Translations under genes and position numbers: made by a program
NCBI GenBank assembly: GCA_050732935.1
Contig: JBOHRW010000094.1
Coordinates: 1-48,923, forward strand
Direction of reading: 5' to 3'
DNA from: DASRVA01 sp050732935
Lineage (GTDB): Bacteria > Gemmatimonadota > Gemmatimonadetes > JACCXV01 > JAHWKZ01
Length of the DNA stretch: 48,923 bases
Shown: in pieces, positions 41,679 through 48,923 of the stretch
Numbering within the stretch: position 1 is the stretch's first letter
Layout of the letters: every line of letters starts with the position of its first letter
The notes under the pieces: model-generated
Database searches by the model: none
What the model saw: the letters and a program-made list of their open reading frames with translations, nothing else
Told to the model about the DNA's origin: nothing

Positions 41679-42903
41679 GACCAGGATCCTAACTCCCTTC
41701 CTCCACACCGTCAGGGATGGTGGCGAGGTCCTTGGCTACCTGGCCGTCGACTCCACCGTCCGCGGCAGGTCCCTCGGCGGACTCCGGATCGCTCCCGACG
41801 TGACGGCGGAGGAGATCGCCGAGCTGGCGCGCGCGATGACCTTGAAGTATGGACTGGCGGGACTGCCGCAGGGCGGTGCCAAGGCGGGGGTGCTCGGGGA
41901 CCCCGAAGCATCGGCGGACGAGCGCCGCGAGCGGCTGGCGGCCTTTGGGCGAGCGATCGCCGGGCTCCTCAGAAGCCGGGTCTATCAGCCCGATACCGAC
42001 ATGGGGACCAGAGCCGACGACATTCGCGGCATGCTCTCCGCGGCCGGCGCCGAGGCGAGCCGCCGGGCGTTCCGGACCGACCGCTCGGGCTTCTATACGG
42101 CGCTCACCGTGATGGCCGGAGCCCGCGAGGCCCTGCGTCGCAGGGGCATCGGGCTGAAGGGCGCGACGGTGGCGATCGAAGGGTTCGGCGCCGTGGGAGG
42201 TGCGCTGGCCTCGGTGCTGAATCTGGCGGGAGCACGGGTGATCGCGGTCTCGACTTCGCGGGGCGCGATCCACGATGCGGAAGGTCTGGACGTGCCACGG
42301 CTGGTGGCCCTCACCGCCGCGCTCGGGAGCCGAGCCGTCCTCGAATACAGGGAGGCCGAAGCCATCGAGGCAAAGGATCTCACGGAGCTGCAGGTCGACC
42401 TTCTCTCCCCGTGCGCTCGCCCATGGTCGATCCGCGAGAGCCGGGCGGCCGGCGTGCGGGCGAAGGTGATTTCCCCAGGGGCGAACGCGCCGATCACGCC
42501 GGCGGCGGAGGGGATCCTCGCCGAGCGCGGGGTGCTCGTCGTTCCCGACTTCGTCGCCAATAGCGGGGGAGTCATCGGCGGGACGATGGCGTTCGCGGCC
42601 GTGGGCGAGCGGCGGATCGAGACCTTTCTCGTCGACCGGATGGGGAGCTGGATTGACCGGCTCCTCGAGCGGGCCGAGCGGACCGGCGTGACCCCGCGCG
42701 AGGTGGCGACCCCGCTCGCCCGCGCCCGCTTCGAAGAGGTGCGTCGTCGGGCCGAGCGACCGGGTCCGGCTGGTCGCGCCGTGGGCCTGGCCGTCGAGTT
42801 GCATCGGCGGGGTCTGCTTCCGCGCCCGCTCGTCGGAGCGCTGGCGGCCTCCTGGTTCGAGCGATCGCTGGCCCCGGCGCCGGACCAGGGAGGACCGCTG
42901 TGA
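41677..42903 (+). CDS. Glu/Leu/Phe/Val dehydrogenase
   Basis: 408 residues. Substrate-binding Lys57 and catalytic Lys69 are in KYGLAGLPQGGAKAG, with Asp108 in QPDTDMGT. The Rossmann motif is VAIEGFGAVGGALASVL, followed by DFVANSGGVIGG in the C-terminal domain. It interconverts an amino acid and its 2-oxo acid with NAD(P)H; the amino acid cannot be told. GGGGA lies 6 nt before the ATG. It shares its last bases with the start of the methyltransferase gene (GTGA). Confidence 0.93.
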   Translation: MTRILTPFLHTVRDGGEVLGYLAVDSTVRGRSLGGLRIAPDVTAEEIAELARAMTLKYGLAGLPQGGAKAGVLGDPEASADERRERLAAFGRAIAGLLRSRVYQPDTDMGTRADDIRGMLSAAGAEASRRAFRTDRSGFYTALTVMAGAREALRRRGIGLKGATVAIEGFGAVGGALASVLNLAGARVIAVSTSRGAIHDAEGLDVPRLVALTAALGSRAVLEYREAEAIEAKDLTELQVDLLSPCARPWSIRESRAAGVRAKVISPGANAPITPAAEGILAERGVLVVPDFVANSGGVIGGTMAFAAVGERRIETFLVDRMGSWIDRLLERAERTGVTPREVATPLARARFEEVRRRAERPGPAGRAVGLAVELHRRGLLPRPLVGALAASWFERSLAPAPDQGGPL

Positions 42904-43706
42904 CGGGCGTGGACGAGGCCCAGGGGCGGGCCGGGGATCGCGCCTACTGGAGCCGGATAGGCACCCGGGAGCGGGCGCGGGATCGGCTCTGGCGCGCCCA
43001 CAGCGACGCGGTCAACGGGAGGCTTTTGAAACGCTGGCTCCCGGCGCAACGCGGCGGGCGGGTGCTGAAGACCGATCTCTTCGACGAGGCCTTTGGAGAT
43101 GGGCTGGTCGAAGTCCTGCGCGATCGGTATGCCACGGTGCTGGGGATCGATATCTCTCAAAGCGTGATCCGGGCCGCTCGAGAGGGGCACGCGGATCACC
43201 AGTGGGCCCGCTGCGACGTCCGGTCGCTGCCGTTCCGCGATGCGGCCTTCCAGGCGATCGCCTCGATCTCGACCCTGGATCACTTTCCCCGCCGGGCCGA
43301 TGTCGTAACCGCCCTCCGGGAGCTCCACCGTGTTCTCGCGCCGGGCGGGCTTCTCATCCTCACGCTCGACAATCGAGCGAATCCTATCGTCGGAATGCGC
43401 AACCTCCTGCCCTTTCGTCTCGTGCATGCCATGGGACTCGTGCCCTACTACGTAGGACATACGGTGGGTCCGTGGAGGGCGCGACGGCTGCTGGTCGAGG
43501 CCGGCTTCGATCTCGTCGATACCGAGACCGTGATGCACTGCCCGCGGGTCCTGGCCGTTCCCCTCAGTCGGCTCCTCGAACGTCGGGCAGGTGGCGCGAG
43601 TCAGGCCCGGTTTCTCCGGTTCCTCCTCGCCTTCGAGCGATTGCGCGGCTGGCCGACCGCGCCGTGGACCGGGCACTTCGTCGCGCTCATGGCGATTCGT
43701 CGGTAG
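42900..43706 (+). CDS. Class I SAM-dependent methyltransferase with atypical motif I
   Basis: 268 residues, GTG start overlapping the dehydrogenase stop. Motif I, normally a Gly-rich E/DxGxGxG, reads LKTDLFDEAFGDG. The acidic strand GIDISQSVIRAARE and the rest (CDVRSLPFRDAAFQAIASISTLDHF, LHRVLAPGGLLILTLDN) are standard for UbiE/BioC-type methyltransferases. It is the last gene of the dehydrogenase operon and may modify the product of this cluster. Confidence 0.88.
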   Translation: MTGVDEAQGRAGDRAYWSRIGTRERARDRLWRAHSDAVNGRLLKRWLPAQRGGRVLKTDLFDEAFGDGLVEVLRDRYATVLGIDISQSVIRAAREGHADHQWARCDVRSLPFRDAAFQAIASISTLDHFPRRADVVTALRELHRVLAPGGLLILTLDNRANPIVGMRNLLPFRLVHAMGLVPYYVGHTVGPWRARRLLVEAGFDLVDTETVMHCPRVLAVPLSRLLERRAGGASQARFLRFLLAFERLRGWPTAPWTGHFVALMAIRR

Positions 43707-43898
43707 GCTGCGGGTCGGCTGGGAACGGAGTCGTGGCAGGCCGCGTTGAACGGCGGGGGCGCGGCGGCCGTCAACGGAGTAGATTTATACTCGAGCTAAC
43801 TTGAGCTCCTCCCTCCGTCATTGGAGGCGTGGCGCCTCTCCCGACGGATGAGTCGTTCTCTTCTCCCCCAAGGTCCTGTCGCCCTAGCGAGGTAAACG

Positions 43899-46667
43899 AT
43901 GGCCCGATTTCGAGGTGTGACCATGCTCGTGACGCTGGTTGTCGCCGGCGCCTTCGGCCCCTGGGCGGATTCGCTCCGCGCCCAGCAGGCCGAGCCGGCA
44001 ACCGCCACCGGCGTCCAGCCGCTTTCCTACCTGGAGAATCTCCCGCCGCTGGTCGACCGGGAGATTTTCTTCGGCAACCCCGAGATCTCCGGCGGACAGC
44101 TCTCGCCGGATGGCCGGTGGGTCTCCTTCGTCAAACCTCTGGACGGGATCCGGAACGTCTGGGTCAAGGCGATCGACGAGCCCTTCGAGGCGGCCCGACC
44201 CATGACCGCCGACTCGACGCGGCCCGTACAGGGTTACTTCTGGAGCCAGGACTCGAAGGTCATCCTGTTCGTCCAGGACCAGGGCGGGAACGAGAACTTC
44301 CACGTCTACGCGGTGGACCCGAGCGCCGAGCCCGCGGCCGGTGCGCAGGTGCCGCCGGCGCGGGATCTGACGCCGCTGGAGGGCGTCCGCGCCGCGATCT
44401 ACGCCGTACCCGAGAACGATCCCAACCACATCCTGGCCGGCTTGAATGACCGCGATGCGGCGGTCCACGACGTGTACCGAATCGACATCACGACCGGCGA
44501 GCGTGAGCTCGTGCTCCAGAACGACGAGAACGTGGCCGCGTGGGTGGCGGATCTGGACGGGAACCTCAGGCTTGGTGTCCGCCAGACGGACGACGGAGGC
44601 TGGGAGATCCTGCGTGTCGATGGTGACGCGCTGACCCCGATCTATACCTGCGGCGCGGAGGAGACCTGCTTCCCCGACCGCTTCCACAAGGACGGCCAGC
44701 ACGTCTATCTCCAGACCAACAAGGGCGAGGGGGACCTGGTCCGCCTGGAGCTCATGGACGCAGAGACCGGCGCGACCGAGCTGGTGGAGAAGGACCCCGA
44801 AGGGGAGGTCGACTTCGGCGGGACGATCTTCTCGAACCAGACCGAGGAGCTGATCGGGACCTACTACACCGGCGACCGTACCCGGTACTACCCGAAGACC
44901 GAGGAGTTCGCGCGTGACCTCGAACAGGTCAAGGCCGCGCTCCCCGAGGGCGACTACGGCTTCCGCTCGATGACCGAGGACGGAGGGATGATGCTGGTCT
45001 CGGTCGACTCGGACGTGGATCCCAGCTCCACCTACATCTACGACCGCGAGTCCGGCGAGGCCGAGCTGTTCTACCGGGTGCGGCCCGAGGTGCCGACGGA
45101 GCACATGGCCACGATGAAGCCCGTCCACTACACCGCTCGCGACGGTATCGAGATCCCCGCCTATCTCACGATCCCGCAGGGCGTCGAGCCCGAGAACCTG
45201 GCCGTCGTAGTCTATCCCCACGGCGGACCGTGGGCGCGCGACGTGTGGGGCTTCGACGGGACCGCCCAGTTCCTCGCCAACCGGGGCTACGCCGTGCTCC
45301 AGCCCAACTTCCGTGGCTCGACCGGCTATGGAAAGGAGTTCTTGAACCTCGGGAACGAGCAGTGGGGAACCGGCACCATGCAGCACGACATCACCGATGG
45401 CGTCAGGTGGCTGATCGACGAAGGAATCGCCAATCCCGAGCGGGTCGCCATCATGGGCGGATCCTATGGCGGGTATGCGACGCTGGCCGGCCTGACCTTC
45501 ACGCCGGATCTCTACGCGGCGGGAGTCGACATCGTGGGCCCCTCGAACATCGTCACACTGCTCAACTCGATCCCACCGTACTGGAAGCCGCTCCAGAAGA
45601 TCTTCGCCGTGCGGGTGGGCGATCTGAGCGACCCAGCGGACGTCGAGCGGATGCAGACACAGTCACCGCTCAACTCCGCGAGTGCGATCACGGCGCCGCT
45701 GCTCGTCATCCAGGGCGCCAACGATCCGCGAGTCAAGAAAGCCGAGTCCGATCAGATCGTGGTCGCGCTGCGCGAGAAGGGACAGGAGGTCGAGTACCTG
45801 GTGGCCGCCAACGAGGGGCACGGCTTCGCGAACGAGGACAACAACCTCGCGATGTTCGCCAAGATCGAGGAGTTCCTGGCGACCCATCTCGGCGGGCGGT
45901 ATCAGGAGGGCATGCCCCCGGAGATCGAGGAGACGCTGGCCGGGCTCACCATCGATGTGGGCACGGTCGAGCTCGCTTCGGCGACCGGCGAGGACGCGGG
46001 GGAGGCGATCGCGGCGTTCGATGGCGCCGCGGTCGAGATCGATACCCGGCGCTACGAGCAGACGGCCGAGACCCAGGGGCGGACGATCGAGCTCGCCAGC
46101 ACGCGCACGGTGACGGAGAGCGAGTGGGAGGGTCAGCCGGCGCTCCTGGTCGTGGAATCGGCCGAGGGCCCGATGGGTTCGGCGGTCGACTCGATCTGGG
46201 TGGATCGGGGGACCCTCGCCCCGATCCGACGCACCGTCCATCAGGGCCCGGCCACCATCACCCTGGCGTTCGCGGATGGCTCGGTGACTGGCGAGATCCA
46301 GGCCGGTCCGCAGACCCTCCCCGTGGATGTCCAGGTCGACGGCACCGTGTTCGGGAGCGGCGCCGCCCTGGAGCTTGGCCTCTCCACGCTGGCGCTGGAG
46401 CCGGGAACCACGGCCTCCATCCAGCTCTTCGAGGTGCTCGAAGGCAAGGTGAAGCCGTTCCGCGTCGAGGTGAAGGAGCCGGAGACGGTGGAGACGCCGG
46501 CCGGCTCGTTCGAGGCGCTTCCGGTCGCGCTCACCCCCACCGACGGATCGCCGGGGGGGCAGACGGTCTACATCGAAGCGGCGGAGCCGCACCGGGTGGT
46601 CAAGGTCGAGGCCATGCTTCCGGCGATGATGGGCGGGGGAACGGCGACGTCCGTGCTGGCGGAGTAG
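43899..46667 (+). CDS. S9-family peptidase with extra C-terminal domain, secreted
   Basis: 922 residues. A signal peptide (about 1-29) is followed by a seven-bladed propeller (about 60-400) and an alpha/beta hydrolase domain with Ser522 (GGSYGGYA), Asp609 (GANDPRV) and His641 (NEGHGFA). The peptidase ends near residue 665. A further 250 residues of beta-rich sequence follow, with a pattern like DUF3108-type domains. GAGGT lies 6 nt before the ATG. It should remove dipeptides or oligopeptides outside the inner membrane. A 190-nt upstream gap holds a TATACT (43786-43791) but no clear -35. Confidence 0.94.
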   Translation: MARFRGVTMLVTLVVAGAFGPWADSLRAQQAEPATATGVQPLSYLENLPPLVDREIFFGNPEISGGQLSPDGRWVSFVKPLDGIRNVWVKAIDEPFEAARPMTADSTRPVQGYFWSQDSKVILFVQDQGGNENFHVYAVDPSAEPAAGAQVPPARDLTPLEGVRAAIYAVPENDPNHILAGLNDRDAAVHDVYRIDITTGERELVLQNDENVAAWVADLDGNLRLGVRQTDDGGWEILRVDGDALTPIYTCGAEETCFPDRFHKDGQHVYLQTNKGEGDLVRLELMDAETGATELVEKDPEGEVDFGGTIFSNQTEELIGTYYTGDRTRYYPKTEEFARDLEQVKAALPEGDYGFRSMTEDGGMMLVSVDSDVDPSSTYIYDRESGEAELFYRVRPEVPTEHMATMKPVHYTARDGIEIPAYLTIPQGVEPENLAVVVYPHGGPWARDVWGFDGTAQFLANRGYAVLQPNFRGSTGYGKEFLNLGNEQWGTGTMQHDITDGVRWLIDEGIANPERVAIMGGSYGGYATLAGLTFTPDLYAAGVDIVGPSNIVTLLNSIPPYWKPLQKIFAVRVGDLSDPADVERMQTQSPLNSASAITAPLLVIQGANDPRVKKAESDQIVVALREKGQEVEYLVAANEGHGFANEDNNLAMFAKIEEFLATHLGGRYQEGMPPEIEETLAGLTIDVGTVELASATGEDAGEAIAAFDGAAVEIDTRRYEQTAETQGRTIELASTRTVTESEWEGQPALLVVESAEGPMGSAVDSIWVDRGTLAPIRRTVHQGPATITLAFADGSVTGEIQAGPQTLPVDVQVDGTVFGSGAALELGLSTLALEPGTTASIQLFEVLEGKVKPFRVEVKEPETVETPAGSFEALPVALTPTDGSPGGQTVYIEAAEPHRVVKVEAMLPAMMGGGTATSVLAE

Positions 46668-46742
46668 GCGCCGCCCGGCCGAGCTCGATCGGCGCCCCGG
46701 CATGGGGCGCTCGAGACGATGCGGATTTCGCAGCCCGGTACA

Positions 46743-46790
46743 GAGAGGCCGCGCCCGTTCTGAAAGGAACCGACGCGGCCTCTCCTTCTT
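46743..46790 (+). terminator. Intrinsic terminator after the S9 peptidase gene
   Basis: An 11-bp stem (46743-46753 with 46774-46784) and a 20-nt loop, followed by a T-rich stretch ending in TTCTTTT. Confidence 0.7.
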
Positions 46791-46852
46791 TTGGGTGGGC
46801 GTGCGCCCCGGGGGCAGGTTCGTAGTTTTCGGGCCGGATCGGAGGCCGACTC

Positions 46853-47134
46853 ATGCCCAAAGCCTACTGGAACGGCTCGATCATCGCCGACAGCGACGAG
46901 ACGATCGTCGTCGAGGGCCGGCACTACTTCCCGTCCGGGTCCGTTCGCGAGGAGTACCTGCAGCAGAGCCAGACCCGGACGACACGGCCGGGGAAGGGGG
47001 AGGCGATTTATTACCACCTGACCGTGGACGGGGACCTGAACGCCGATGCGGCGTGGAGCTTCCACAAACCCGCCGCCGCCGCCCGCCACATCAAGGATTA
47101 CGTGGCGTTCTGGCACGGTGTGGAGGTCGAGTAG
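46853..47134 (+). CDS. DUF427 domain protein
   Basis: 93 residues, the whole DUF427 fold: KAYWNGSIIADSDETIVVEGRHYFP, then GKGEAIYYHLTVDG, DAAWSFHKP, and the ending IKDYVAFWHGVEVE. GGAGG is 8 nt before the ATG. Function unknown. Confidence 0.94.
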   Translation: MPKAYWNGSIIADSDETIVVEGRHYFPSGSVREEYLQQSQTRTTRPGKGEAIYYHLTVDGDLNADAAWSFHKPAAAARHIKDYVAFWHGVEVE

Positions 47135-47228
47135 GGGCGAACGATCGCGCCCGGCCCGTCACCCGTTCCCGGAATGCCTCAGCGCCCGCTCGAGACCGCC
47201 TGTTGGTTCTCCAGCTCACCGAGCTGCC

Positions 47229-47327
47229 AGCGGCGGCGATGAAATCGTCGAAAACGTTCTGCTTGTTCCCGAGCATCCCGGCCCGGTGCCAGGCCTCGCC
47301 GAACTCGAGGCCTCGCCCCCCGACAGA
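47229..47327 (-). pseudogene. Fragment of a prolyl oligopeptidase (S9A) gene
   Basis: About 33 codons on the minus strand read as the region just before the catalytic elbow of S9A prolyl oligopeptidases: EFGEAWHRAGML followed by NKQNVFDDFIAAA. The match ends abruptly on both sides. The Ser-containing elbow that should follow is absent, and upstream the sequence turns into the AT-richer promoter region of the ATPase gene. It is a gene relic. The remainder of 47135-47388 shows nothing else. Confidence 0.7.
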
Positions 47328-47329
47328 CC

Positions 47330-47358
47330 TTGAAAACTCAAATGTAACTGTCGATATT
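47330..47358 (+). promoter_or_regulatory. Possible promoter of the ATPase gene
   Basis: TTGAAA (47330-47335), a 17-nt spacer and GATATT (47353-47358) lie in an AT-richer stretch 30 nt before the start codon. Confidence 0.5.
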
Positions 47359-47388
47359 TCCATACAAGTGGGAGGGAGTTCGCCGAAC

Positions 47389-48570
47389 ATGGGAAATGAG
47401 ATGCCGATGCTTGCCCGCCCGCGTCACGTGGACGCCGTCGCCGCCTTGCTGGTGCAATTCCCGGTCGTCGGGATCGTCGGCGCCCGCCAGGTTGGGAAGA
47501 GCACTCTGGCAGGGATGATCGCGAGACGGAGGATAGCGACGGATGTGACTACATTTGACCTTGAGGATCCACGGGATCGTGCTCGCCTCGCCGATCCGAT
47601 GCTCACGCTCGAGCCGCTGCGCGGCTTGGTCGTTCTGGACGAAATCCAGCGGCTCCCCGATGTATTTACGGTGCTGCGAGTGCTGGCCGATCGACCCCGG
47701 GCTCCGGCTCGGTTTCTGGTGATGGGCAGCGCGGGCCCCGACCTTCTGCGTCAGGGTTCGGAGTCGTTGGCCGGCCGGATCGCCTACTATGAGCTGGGCG
47801 GATTGGCGATGGACGAAGTCCGCGCGGGGAAGCACGATGATCTGTGGATTCGGGGTGGCTTTCCACGGTCCTTTCTAGCTGATTCGGGGCCCGACAGCGT
47901 TCGGTGGCGGCGCGAGTTCGTGCGCACGTTCACGGAGCGGGATCTGCCGGCGCTCGGCATCAGGGTTCCATCGGAGACGATGCGCCGGTTCTGGACGATG
48001 ATGGCGCACACGCATGGCCACACGCTCAATGCATCCATGATCGCGCGTTCCTTCGGCGTCTCGGACGTGACCGTGCGCCGCTATCTGGATGCGCTGACGG
48101 CTGCCCTGGTCGTGCGCCAGCTACGTCCTTGGCATGCGAATCTGCGTAAGCGCCAGGTCAAGGCCCCCAAGATCTACCTCGCTGACACCGGGATCCTGCA
48201 TACGCTCCTCGGTCTGGAATCCCGAGAAGCTCTCGAGGGGCACCCGCAGGCCGGAGCCTCGTGGGAATCGTTCGCGATATCGAATGTTCTCGAGCGGCTC
48301 TCCGCAGACTGGGCGCAGGACGCGTACTTCTGGGCCACGCATGCCGGCGCGGAGATCGACCTGATCGTCATCCGGGGGAATCGGCGGCTGGGGTTCGAAG
48401 TCAAGCGCACGGTTGCGCCGACGGTGACACCGTCGATGAGGATCACCCTCGAGGATCTGAAGCTCGAAACGATCGACGTGCTCCATGCGGGCAAGGAGAC
48501 GTTTGCGCTCGCTGAGAACATACGGGCCGTATCAACGTATCGGTTGTGGAGCGACATCGAGCCACTCTGA
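47389..48570 (+). CDS. AAA-type ATPase with DUF4143 domain
   Basis: 393 residues. The N-terminal ATPase domain has Walker A GARQVGKST (31-39), Walker B VVLDEIQRLP and a sensor MGSAGPDLL. A middle winged-helix-like part (NASMIARSFGVSDVTVRRYLDAL) follows. The C-terminal DUF4143 region has a nuclease-like GAEIDLIV / FEVKR pattern. Such ATPases are widespread accessory genes, often mobile. GGGAGGGAG lies about 10 nt upstream of ATG 47389. It is flanked on both sides by broken genes. Confidence 0.93.
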   Translation: MGNEMPMLARPRHVDAVAALLVQFPVVGIVGARQVGKSTLAGMIARRRIATDVTTFDLEDPRDRARLADPMLTLEPLRGLVVLDEIQRLPDVFTVLRVLADRPRAPARFLVMGSAGPDLLRQGSESLAGRIAYYELGGLAMDEVRAGKHDDLWIRGGFPRSFLADSGPDSVRWRREFVRTFTERDLPALGIRVPSETMRRFWTMMAHTHGHTLNASMIARSFGVSDVTVRRYLDALTAALVVRQLRPWHANLRKRQVKAPKIYLADTGILHTLLGLESREALEGHPQAGASWESFAISNVLERLSADWAQDAYFWATHAGAEIDLIVIRGNRRLGFEVKRTVAPTVTPSMRITLEDLKLETIDVLHAGKETFALAENIRAVSTYRLWSDIEPL

Positions 48571-48593
48571 GATCACCGGGCCGCATCACCCGC

Positions 48594-48916
48594 CTATTTC
48601 GCCTCGGGGGGTTGGATCGCGTAATCCAGCCAGACGACGCCGCTCGGGTACTCCCGGCGCCCGGTCAGGGTGAGCCGCCTCTGCACCGCCGGCGGGGCCA
48701 GGAACGGACGACAACCAGGACCTTCTTTCCCCAGAAGCCGTCCGCCTTGTTCACGACCCCTTCATAGGTCCGGCGCCCCATCAACAGGGTGTCGAACTGA
48801 TCGAAGAGCTCGGCGAAGTCGATGGTGGGCTCGTCGACGATCCAGTCGGTTTCCCCATTCGGACCGGCGATGTAGCCATCCAGGCTGGACGCGACCTGGT
48901 AGCGGATGCGCCGCAT
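48594..48916 (-). pseudogene. Dihydrofolate-reductase-family gene with internal deletion and frameshift
   Basis: From ATG 48916 the frame gives a normal DHFR/RibD-type N-terminus (RRIRYQVASSLDGYIAGPNG, LLMGRRTYEGV, GFWGKKVLVV) for about 68 residues, then becomes nonsense and stops at about 48665. The matching C-terminus (RRLTLTGRREYPSGVVWLDY) follows in another frame and ends at TAG 48594-48596. The whole locus is 323 nt against about 540 nt for an intact family member, so roughly 200 nt in the middle are missing. It cannot make a functional enzyme. Confidence 0.8.
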
Positions 48917-48923
48917 CCCGACC

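Overview
This 48.9 kb window is high-GC chromosomal DNA, densely coding on both strands, from a Gram-negative bacterium. It carries a TonB-dependent receptor, several lipoproteins with lipobox cysteines, a probable beta-barrel protein and many GTG/TTG starts. Lipoproteins with Gly/Pro-rich linkers, a PA2779-like pair, DUF4331 proteins and an S9 peptidase would fit Gemmatimonadota or a neighbouring uncultured phylum. That placement is an impression from gene style, not a result. I found no rRNA, tRNA, CRISPR array, insertion sequence or prophage.

Layout. 1-3.2 kb (minus strand): a probable DUF5777-type beta-barrel protein (cut by the window edge), a cupredoxin lipoprotein, an AraC regulator and two tandem paralogous secreted/anchored small proteins. 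3.2-5.7 kb: an EVE protein, a VapBC-type toxin-antitoxin pair with a strong promoter/operator, a lower-GC methyltransferase and a SnoaL-like protein. 5.8-10.2 kb: a TonB-dependent receptor followed by a GH37 trehalase. 10.5-12.6 kb: a PA0069-type radical SAM gene interrupted by a 346-residue LAGLIDADG intein placed inside its iron-sulfur motif. 12.6-18.9 kb: an alpha/beta hydrolase downstream of a large Lhr-type helicase, and a DUF2927 lipoprotein. 18.9-22.2 kb: a chimeric pseudogene, a second PIN/Phd pair whose promoter is a perfect 23-nt palindrome, and a dynamin-like GTPase. 22.4-27.8 kb: two related small lipoproteins flanking SppA and an aromatic-L-amino-acid-decarboxylase-like enzyme, then a quinone oxidoreductase.

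27.9-32.0 kb is a regulatory unit. An ECF sigma factor and its RskA-type anti-sigma factor diverge from two DUF4331 half-proteins and a TPR protein. The intergenic region holds two outward-facing copies of the same bipartite promoter, which suggests that the sigma factor controls itself and the secreted DUF4331 genes. 32.0-34.8 kb: OsmC, a small basic protein, and a membrane protein/TauE/UspA operon. 34.9-37.7 kb: a three-gene proton-translocating transhydrogenase (pntAA-pntAB-pntB).

37.7-43.7 kb holds an unusual set: three PaaK/CapK-like adenylate-forming proteins, a Glu/Leu/Phe/Val dehydrogenase and a methyltransferase. The three adenylate-forming paralogues have lost different active-site elements. 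I regard this as the best candidate for an undescribed pathway. 43.9-48.9 kb: an S9 peptidase with an added C-terminal domain, a DUF427 protein, and a decayed zone in which an AAA/DUF4143 ATPase lies between a prolyl-oligopeptidase fragment and a broken dihydrofolate-reductase-family gene.
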